Shown piece by piece: positions 1-4,340 of a stretch of 5,392 nucleotides of DNA; position 1 is the stretch's first letter; each line of letters opens with the position of its first letter. Under the pieces are notes generated by a model. That model saw only the letters and a list, made by a program, of their open reading frames with translations. It was not told where the DNA came from and searched no databases. This stretch comes from Actinomycetota bacterium (GTDB taxonomy: Bacteria; Actinomycetota; Thermoleophilia; UBA2241). The stretch spans positions 1 through 5,392 of the forward strand of contig JAPLCL010000301.1 of the NCBI GenBank assembly GCA_026392265.1, in the 5' to 3' direction. The position numbers and the translations under genes were made by a program.

Positions 1-451
1 CCGCCTCTTCATCGCAGAGCCCGGCAGGCACGGGGATGAGGCTCTGCAACGGGGCCGCGACGTACTCGGCGAAGCCGCCGTCGCGGTGAAAGCCCATGAT
101 GCGCATGTGGCGGCAGAGGTTCTCGGCGCCGCGCCGGCAACTGGGGCACACGCCGCACCACACGCCGGGGTACACGTACACGCGGTCACCGACGGCGACT
201 TGATGAGCCGGGGCGGCTGCGCCCTCCGGCCCCAGCGCTACCACCTCACCCACGACCTCCTCGCCGGGCACGCGCGGCAGGGTGAGGTCGCGGTGGCCGT
301 GGCGAATGATCTTGAGGTCGGTGCGGCAGAGGCCGGTGACGCTCACCCGGATCAGGGCTTCGCCCGGCCCGGGCTCGGGCACCGGCAGCTCGACGAGCTC
401 GAAGCCGCCCACCTCGCGGACGAGGACTGCTTGCATGACGCCTGGCTGCAT
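1..451 (-). CDS. Zinc-type medium-chain alcohol dehydrogenase, N-terminal part (runs off left edge)
   Basis: NAD(P)-dependent oxidation of an alcohol or polyol, or the reverse, would be the family reaction; the substrate is not readable. About 145-150 residues are present, covering the GroES-like catalytic domain; the Rossmann domain lies beyond the edge. Numbering from the ATG at 436, I see GLCRTD with the catalytic-zinc Cys37, and the structural-zinc set Cys94, Cys97, Cys100 and Cys108 (C-x2-C-x2-C-x7-C). The usual GHE signature reads GEE (residues 58-60), so the expected catalytic His is Glu. Two in-frame ATGs exist, at 451 and 436. I prefer 451 because AAAGG sits about 8 nt upstream of it, but 436 matches the usual family N-terminus. 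A cobalamin riboswitch and a terminator lie directly upstream, so transcription is predicted to be B12-controlled. The gene may head an operon extending left. Confidence 0.9.
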   Translation of the reverse strand, partial: MQPGVMQAVLVREVGGFELVELPVPEPGPGEALIRVSVTGLCRTDLKIIRHGHRDLTLPRVPGEEVVGEVVALGPEGAAAPAHQVAVGDRVYVYPGVWCGVCPSCRRGAENLCRHMRIMGFHRDGGFAEYVAAPLQSLIPVPAGLCDEEA

Positions 452-471
452 GACGCCGCCTTTCGGTCGCG

Positions 472-513
472 AAAACGACAAAAGCCCGGGCCGACACTTC
501 GTCGGGCCCGGGC
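472..513 (-). terminator. Intrinsic terminator, likely expression platform of the cobalamin riboswitch
   Basis: Read on the minus strand, a G+C-rich arm (513-501) pairs with 495-484 around a short AAGTG-type loop, with one unpaired base. It is followed at once by TTTT (483-480), then GTCG and a second TTTT (475-472). An additional outer pairing is possible between 525-518 and 477-470 (CGAAAACG with CGTTTTCG). It lies after the riboswitch and about 20 nt before the dehydrogenase start, the expected place for a ligand-controlled terminator. The antiterminator partner was not resolved by eye. Confidence 0.75.
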
Positions 514-579
514 CCCCCGTTTTCGAGGCCGCGGCACGCGCCGCCGCCGCTCCGTTCACCACGCAGAGCGTCGTCAGCG

Positions 580-742
580 CGCCTGGAAACAGGTCTTCTG
601 GCTTCCGGATCACTCTCCGGCCGCGCCTTCCCGTCAGCGAGCTGACAGTGGCTTCGTGCGGCCTTCGTCCCCGGTCACAGCGGCGGGTCCACGCCGGTAT
701 CTCACCGGCTTCCCTCGAGGCCCTTGCGGGCATCTCCAAGCG
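580..742 (-). ncRNA. Cobalamin riboswitch (B12 element)
   Basis: The minus-strand RNA contains the conserved cobalamin aptamer segments in order: GCCCGCAAGGG (731-721), a GCCGGT/ACCGGC hairpin (709-693), CCGCCGCTGTGACCGGGGA (686-668), the B12 box GCCACTG (652-646), ACGGGAAGGCG (634-624) and AAGCCAGAAGACCTG (604-590). An 8-bp closing stem P1 can form between 742-735 and 587-580 (one G-U pair), so the aptamer looks complete. The G-rich segment and peripheral arm look more like the adenosylcobalamin (Cbl-I) type, though this is a judgement by eye. Ligand binding should favour the downstream terminator at 513-484 and so repress the alcohol dehydrogenase gene. The + strand gene at 863 points away and is not controlled by this element. 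Confidence 0.95.
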
Positions 743-748
743 GAGCGG

Positions 749-778
749 ATGGTAGATGAGACGATCGGGCGCCGTCAA
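749..778 (-). promoter_or_regulatory. Sigma70-type promoter of the riboswitch-dehydrogenase transcript
   Basis: On the minus strand a -35 element TTGACG (778-773, 5 of 6 to consensus) is followed after 18 nt by TACCAT (754-749, 4 of 6 to TATAAT). The predicted transcription start, about 742, coincides with the first paired base of riboswitch stem P1, which independently supports the assignment. The -35 overlaps a short palindrome at 774-783. Confidence 0.6.
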
Positions 779-783
779 GTGAC
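774..783. promoter_or_regulatory. Short palindrome between divergent transcription units (possible operator)
   Basis: GTCAAGTGAC has inverted GTCA/TGAC arms around an AG centre. It overlaps the -35 of the minus-strand riboswitch promoter and lies just upstream of the weak + strand promoter candidate (GTGACC at 779-784, 15 nt, GACAAT at 800-805). Its position would let one protein affect both directions. The arms are only 4 bp, so chance occurrence is quite possible. Confidence 0.2.
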
Positions 784-850
784 CAGTTCCGCTCATCGAG
801 ACAATCGAAAGACCGAGGAGTACCATGGCCGGGCAGGTCCAGCTACTGCC

Positions 851-861
851 GGAGGTGATCC
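851..861 (+). promoter_or_regulatory. Ribosome binding site with an 11-nt anti-Shine-Dalgarno match
   Basis: GGAGGTGATCC is complementary over all 11 bases to the common bacterial 16S rRNA 3' end (GGATCACCTCC). The GGAGG core ends 7 nt before the ATG at 863, an ideal spacing. This fixes the start of the DUF362 gene at 863 rather than at any upstream in-frame codon. Confidence 0.85.
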
Positions 862-862
862 C

Positions 863-1834
863 ATGGCCATGGAGCCGCTCAACCGCTCGGAATTCCTCAA
901 GCTCATGGCGCTCGGCGGCGCGGGCCTCGCGATCCTGGGGGGGCCAGAGCGCGCGCTCGCAGCCCTCGCGCGCGCGGACGACGACCTCGACAGAGCCGCG
1001 CTGGACGGCGACGTCGCGGCGGCCCACGCAGCCGCCGGTACGATCCTCGCCGTCGCCCGCGGCACGTCCGCCGGGACCAACACCAAGAAGGCGATCGCCG
1101 CCATCGGAGGAATGCGCAAGTTCGTGAGCTCCGGCGACGTGGTGGTGATCAAACCCAACATCGGGCACGCGCGGGCGCCCAAGTACGCCGTGGACACCAA
1201 CCCGTCAGTGGTCGGAACGCTGGTCGCGCTGGCGCGTCAGGCGGGAGCCGCGAAGGTCGTCGTCATGGACAACCCCGTGGGCAGCGACCCCGCCAACTGC
1301 TACGGCGCCAGCGGAATCGCAGACGCGGTCAAGTCGGCGGGCGGGTCCATGCACGTCATGGGCAGCGGCGGCTACAAGAAGTACGCGATCCCCGGGCACC
1401 TGCTGGACACGCATCCGCTGTATGCGGCCATCGTCAACGCCGACGTGCTGATCAACGTGCCCGTCGCCAAGCAGCATGGCTCCACCGGCCTCACGCTGGC
1501 CGGTAAGAACCTCATGGGCTGCACCAGCGATCGGCAGAGGATGCACACGCTGGGCCTCAGCCAGAGCATCGCCGAGATCAACGCCAAACTGCGCCCCGAG
1601 CTCACCGTGATCGACGCCACGCGTATCCTTGTGCGTAACGGCCCGTCTGGCGGCAGCCTCGACGACGTCAAGGTGAAGGACACGGTGATCGCTTGTAAGG
1701 ACTGGGTGGCCGCCGACACCTACGCGACGCGCCTCTTCGGGAAGAAGCCGGGCGCGATTCCCTACATCAAGGCCGCGGCCAATATGAAGCTGGGCACGAT
1801 GGACCTCTCGTCGCTCACCATCCGCGTCGTTTGA
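863..1834 (+). CDS. DUF362-family protein with a Tat-like signal peptide
   Basis: 323 residues, function unknown as for the family. The N-terminus has LNRSEFLKL (residues 6-14) followed by a hydrophobic Ala/Gly/Leu stretch (about 14-27) and ALA/ARA sites (31-38). This resembles a twin-arginine export signal, but the second Arg of the motif is Ser. The body has DUF362 hallmarks: VVVIKPNIG (93-101), DTNPSVVGTLV (111-121), NADVLINVPVAKQHG (192-206), LTLAGKNLMG (210-219) and a C-terminal WVAADTYATRLFG stretch (281-293). Unlike many DUF362 proteins it carries no CxxCxxC ferredoxin module; only scattered cysteines (146, 220, 278) remain. The start at 863 is set by a near-perfect RBS at 851-861; the next ATG at 869 is a weaker alternative. 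It ends 7 nt before the polyferredoxin gene, which indicates an operon and a likely functional link in extracytoplasmic redox work (inference). Confidence 0.9.
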   Translation: MAMEPLNRSEFLKLMALGGAGLAILGGPERALAALARADDDLDRAALDGDVAAAHAAAGTILAVARGTSAGTNTKKAIAAIGGMRKFVSSGDVVVIKPNIGHARAPKYAVDTNPSVVGTLVALARQAGAAKVVVMDNPVGSDPANCYGASGIADAVKSAGGSMHVMGSGGYKKYAIPGHLLDTHPLYAAIVNADVLINVPVAKQHGSTGLTLAGKNLMGCTSDRQRMHTLGLSQSIAEINAKLRPELTVIDATRILVRNGPSGGSLDDVKVKDTVIACKDWVAADTYATRLFGKKPGAIPYIKAAANMKLGTMDLSSLTIRVV

Positions 1835-1841
1835 GCCGGCG

Positions 1842-3575
1842 TTGAGCGACGAGACGCAGCTCGACGAGCCGCGGCAGGTCGACGCGGCCCTGCCGGACGG
1901 CGGCGCGCCCGCGGCGCGGCGGCGCGAGGCGGGCGGGGGAGCGCGGCGCGAGGCGGGCGGCTGGAAAGCCGCCCGCTGGGTCCGCCGCGCCATCCAGATC
2001 GCCTTCCTCGTCTTCTTCGTCTACCTGCTGTTCGCGGCGCTGCAGCGCCGCGCCGCCTTCCCCCTTGCCGACGTCTTCTTCCGCTTCGACCCGCTGGCGG
2101 CGTTCAGCACGATGCTCGCCGCCCGCCAGTGGATCGCGCATCTCGGCCTCGCGGTCGTCACCGTCGTGAGCGCACTCGTGCTCGGCCGCGTGTGGTGCGG
2201 CTGGGTGTGCCCGCTGGGGACGCTGCTCGGCTGGTTCCGCTTCCGCGTGGCGCGGCGGCTGACGCCGCGCGTGCCGCCGCGCCTGCGCGGCGTCAAGTAC
2301 GTCCTGCTCGGCGTCATTGCGGTGATGGCGGCGCTGGGCAGCATGACGCTGCTCATCCTCGACCCGATCGCGCTGCTCACGCGCACGGCCACGACGTCGC
2401 TGATCCCCGGCTTCGACTACGTGGTCGGCGCCGTCGAAGCCGCCTTCGTGTACTGGGGGCCGACCAGCGGCGCCGTCACCTGGATCGAGGACCATTTCCG
2501 CGGCACGGTATTGCCCGTGTACCAGCCGCATTACGCGCAGGGCGTCGCCATCTTCCTCGTCTTCCTCGCCGTCGTATTGCTCAACGTGTTCGCCGAGCAG
2601 TTCTGGTGCCGCTACCTGTGCCCGCTGGGCGCGCTGCTCGGCCTGGTCGCCAAAGTGCAGGTGCTGCGCCCGCTGGTCGGCGATGGCTGCAACGGCTGCA
2701 ACGGCTGCGTGCGCGCCTGCCGGGTCGGAGCGATCGAACCCGCCGCAGCCAGGGCCGGGGCGGACGCGGGAGGGCGCGGCGAAGCCGCCGCCGCCCGTGC
2801 CCGCGTCGTCACCTCCGAGTGCACGATGTGCTTGGACTGCCTGGTCGTCTGCCCGGAGCGGGAGGCGATGAGCTTCGGCCCGGCCCTGAAGCCGGGCCCC
2901 TGGGCCGAGTACGACCCCGGCCGCCGGCAGTTCCTGGCGGCGGCCGCCATCGGCGTCGGGACGGTCGCCCTGCTGGGCACGAGCGTGGCGCGCGCCATCA
3001 AGAGCCCCGGCCTCATCCGCCCGCCGGGCGCCCAGGACGAGGGCGCCTTCCTCTCGCGCTGCCTGCGCTGCAGCGAGTGCATGAAGGTCTGCCCCACTTC
3101 CGGCCTGCAGCCGTCGCTGGGGCAGGCCGGCCTGGAGGCGCTTTGGACTCCCGTGCTCGCCTCCCGCCTGGGCTACTGCGACTATTCGTGCACGGCGTGC
3201 GGCCACGTGTGCCCCTCGGGCGCCATCCCCAAGCTGGGCCTCGAGGACAAGCGCACGCGGGTGCTCGGCGTCGCCGTCATCGACAGGAACCGCTGCCTGC
3301 CCTGGGCTTCGAACACCCCCTGCATCGTCTGTCAGGAGATGTGCCCCATTTCGGACAAGGCCATCGTGCTCAGCGGCCGGCACCTCATCACGCGCCCCGA
3401 CGGCACGCAGGACTACCTGGCGCGCCCCAACGTCGTGCCCGCGCGCTGCATCGGCTGCGGCATCTGCGAGTACAAGTGCCCCCTCGAGGGCACCTCCGCC
3501 ATCGTCGTGCTCCCCTCCAATCCCTCGCTGGCCGTGGGTGGCGCGCCTGACGGCTCGGCATATCCCGAGGGCTGA
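1842..3575 (+). CDS. NapH-NapG-like fused membrane polyferredoxin with internal Tat signal
   Basis: 577 residues, predicted to move electrons across the membrane through Fe-S clusters. An Arg/Ala-rich cytoplasmic tail (1-48) precedes four membrane segments (about 50-67, 99-117, 152-173, 233-252). Segments 2 and 4 are followed by C119xxxC123P and C256xxxC260P, as in NapH/NosR-type proteins. Two ferredoxin motifs follow: Cys283/286/289/293 and Cys327/330/333/337. Then GRRQFL (360-365) and a hydrophobic stretch to ARA (383-385) make a complete internal Tat signal. After it come four motifs like those of NapG/MauM: Cys407/410/413/417, Cys446/450/453/457, Cys485/494/497/501 (C-x8-C-x2-C-x3-CP) and Cys536/539/542/546. 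The first motif lacks the usual Pro after its fourth Cys. The start is TTG, 7 nt after the DUF362 stop, with no clear Shine-Dalgarno. The next Met (91) would lose membrane segment 1, so TTG is chosen by elimination. The electron donor and acceptor are not visible. Confidence 0.9.
   Translation: MSDETQLDEPRQVDAALPDGGAPAARRREAGGGARREAGGWKAARWVRRAIQIAFLVFFVYLLFAALQRRAAFPLADVFFRFDPLAAFSTMLAARQWIAHLGLAVVTVVSALVLGRVWCGWVCPLGTLLGWFRFRVARRLTPRVPPRLRGVKYVLLGVIAVMAALGSMTLLILDPIALLTRTATTSLIPGFDYVVGAVEAAFVYWGPTSGAVTWIEDHFRGTVLPVYQPHYAQGVAIFLVFLAVVLLNVFAEQFWCRYLCPLGALLGLVAKVQVLRPLVGDGCNGCNGCVRACRVGAIEPAAARAGADAGGRGEAAAARARVVTSECTMCLDCLVVCPEREAMSFGPALKPGPWAEYDPGRRQFLAAAAIGVGTVALLGTSVARAIKSPGLIRPPGAQDEGAFLSRCLRCSECMKVCPTSGLQPSLGQAGLEALWTPVLASRLGYCDYSCTACGHVCPSGAIPKLGLEDKRTRVLGVAVIDRNRCLPWASNTPCIVCQEMCPISDKAIVLSGRHLITRPDGTQDYLARPNVVPARCIGCGICEYKCPLEGTSAIVVLPSNPSLAVGGAPDGSAYPEG
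1919..1960 (+). repeat. 18-bp direct repeat with 24-bp period inside the polyferredoxin gene
   Basis: GCGGCGCGAGGCGGGCGG occurs at 1919-1936 and again at 1943-1960. The offset is 24 bp, eight codons, so the frame is kept and the protein reads RREAGG twice (residues 27-32 and 35-40). It looks like a tandem duplication in the low-complexity cytoplasmic tail. Confidence 0.85.
1953..1976 (+). other. Perfect 10-bp inverted repeat with GGAA loop in coding sequence
   Basis: GCGGGCGGCT (1953-1962) and AGCCGCCCGC (1967-1976) are exact reverse complements around a GGAA (GNRA-type) tetraloop; a G-U pair (1952 with 1977) can extend it. The mRNA would fold into a very stable hairpin about 110 nt after the TTG start, just before the codons of the first membrane segment. 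There is no T tract, so it is not an intrinsic terminator. Confidence 0.8.
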
Positions 3576-3588
3576 TACCCGGCGGTAT
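3575..3588. promoter_or_regulatory. Candidate operator palindrome ATACC-N4-GGTAT upstream of the regulator
   Basis: A perfect 5-4-5 inverted repeat (ATACC 3575-3579, GGTAT 3584-3588) overlaps the first three bases of the -10 element of the Crp/Fnr-family gene. The geometry equals that of Crp/Fnr sites (half-sites of five with four between), though the half-site is not the FNR sequence TTGAT. Autoregulation is an inference. Confidence 0.4.
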
Positions 3589-3591
3589 ACT
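3586..3591 (+). promoter_or_regulatory. -10 element of a probable leaderless promoter
   Basis: TATACT matches TATAAT at five of six positions and ends 7 nt before the ATG at 3599, which places the transcription start at or next to the A of the ATG. No Shine-Dalgarno is present between 3575 and 3599. No convincing -35 is seen at the proper distance (3563-3568 reads TCCCGA), so activator dependence is possible. Confidence 0.5.
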
Positions 3592-3598
3592 TTGGGCC

Positions 3599-4327
3599 AT
3601 GACCGGGCCCGGCACCCAGACCCTGCTCGACCTGCGCGCCGCGCGGCTGTTCGCCCAGCTGGACGACGCTCAGCTGCAGGCGATCGCAGCCATCGCGCGG
3701 CCCATGTTGCTCCCGGCCGAACGCACGCTGTTCCTGCAGGGTGACCCAGCCGCGGCGTTCTTTTTGCTGGCCGAGGGCCGTCTCAAGGTCTTCAAGCTCC
3801 TCCGTGACGGGCGCACGGCCACGATACGCCACGTCGAGGCGGGGCAGACGTTCGCCGAGGCCGCTCTCTTCCACGACGAGTATCCTTCGAGCACCGAGAC
3901 GATGACCGACTGCCGCCTCTACCGTTTCGACACGCAGGAGGTGCTCCGGCTGCTGCTGGCCGAGCCACAGGTCGCCGTGAACATGCTCGCCGCGATGGCC
4001 CAGTTACTGGGCCTCCTCAATCGCCGCGTCGAGGAGTTGCTGCTGCCGGTGCCGGCGCGGCTGGCGCGATACCTGCTCGTGCTGGCCGACGCGCAACTGG
4101 AGCCGCCGGCTATGCGGCCGGCGGCCGCAGGCAAGCCGGCCTCACCGCGCGTCGTCAAGCTGCCCACGAGCAAGCGCGAGCTGGCCGCGCGCCTCGGCAC
4201 CGTACCCGAGACACTGAGCCGCACCTTCGACCGCCTCAAGCGCGGTGAAGTGATCCGCATGAGCGGCGATCACGATCTCATCGAGATCCTGAGCTTCGAC
4301 AAGCTGCACCGCCTGGCGCAGGATTGA
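3599..4327 (+). CDS. Crp/Fnr-family transcription regulator (DNR-like, no Fe-S cysteines)
   Basis: 242 residues, a cytoplasmic DNA-binding regulator. Residues about 17-118 form the cyclic-nucleotide-type beta-roll domain, with LFLQGDPAAAFFLLAEGRLKVFKL (44-67) and GQTFAEAALF (82-91), the latter typical of the DNR/NnrR-like branch. Residues about 119-158 are the dimerisation helix, and 188-219 the helix-turn-helix. The recognition helix reads PETLSRTFDRL (203-213), keeping the E-x2-S-R pattern that FNR uses to read its half-site. Only one cysteine (105) is present, so it cannot hold an FNR-type oxygen-sensing cluster; the signal could be a nucleotide, haem-bound NO or something else. A Pro/Ala-rich insertion (about 166-186) separates dimer helix and HTH. 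The ATG at 3599 has no RBS but lies 7 nt after a TATACT -10, so the message is probably leaderless. It starts 24 nt after the polyferredoxin stop and probably regulates that module. Confidence 0.92.
   Translation: MTGPGTQTLLDLRAARLFAQLDDAQLQAIAAIARPMLLPAERTLFLQGDPAAAFFLLAEGRLKVFKLLRDGRTATIRHVEAGQTFAEAALFHDEYPSSTETMTDCRLYRFDTQEVLRLLLAEPQVAVNMLAAMAQLLGLLNRRVEELLLPVPARLARYLLVLADAQLEPPAMRPAAAGKPASPRVVKLPTSKRELAARLGTVPETLSRTFDRLKRGEVIRMSGDHDLIEILSFDKLHRLAQD
4102..4125 (+). other. 9-bp G+C inverted repeat in the regulator's linker
   Basis: GCCGCCGGC (4102-4110) and GCCGGCGGC (4117-4125) are exact reverse complements around TATGCG. It lies in codons of the Pro/Ala-rich insertion between sensor domain and HTH (about residues 168-176). 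There is no T tract; it may simply be low-complexity expansion. Confidence 0.6.
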
Positions 4328-4340
4328 CCGCGGCGGGCGG

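Noticed and set aside
246..497. Minus-strand open frame overlapping the dehydrogenase start
   Set aside because: Its start is in the terminator, the product is Arg/Ala low complexity, and the overlapping frame carries clear dehydrogenase motifs.
86..862. Open + strand frame continuing upstream of the DUF362 gene
   Set aside because: It lies antisense to the dehydrogenase and the riboswitch, its translation shows no family features, and the strong RBS at 851-861 fixes the start at 863.
743..862. Classical FNR box (TTGAT-N4-ATCAA) before the DUF362 gene
   Set aside because: Only ATCGA-N4-ATCGA (795-808) was found, a direct repeat that does not match the inverted FNR consensus.
1815..3383. Long minus-strand open frame antisense to the polyferredoxin gene
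   Set aside because: Composition is an artefact of high G+C (Arg, Ala, Gly, His and Asp rich, no domain), while the + strand frame has eight clean Cys motifs or motif pairs.
2129..3550. Second long + strand open frame inside the polyferredoxin gene
   Set aside because: Arg/Pro/Gly-rich shadow in another frame, with no recognisable motif.
580..4327. Organohalide-respiration locus (cobalamin control, NosR/NapH-like protein, Crp/Fnr regulator)
   Set aside because: No reductive dehalogenase gene or its membrane anchor is present, the riboswitch points away from the redox genes, and the fusion is NapH-NapG rather than RdhC type.
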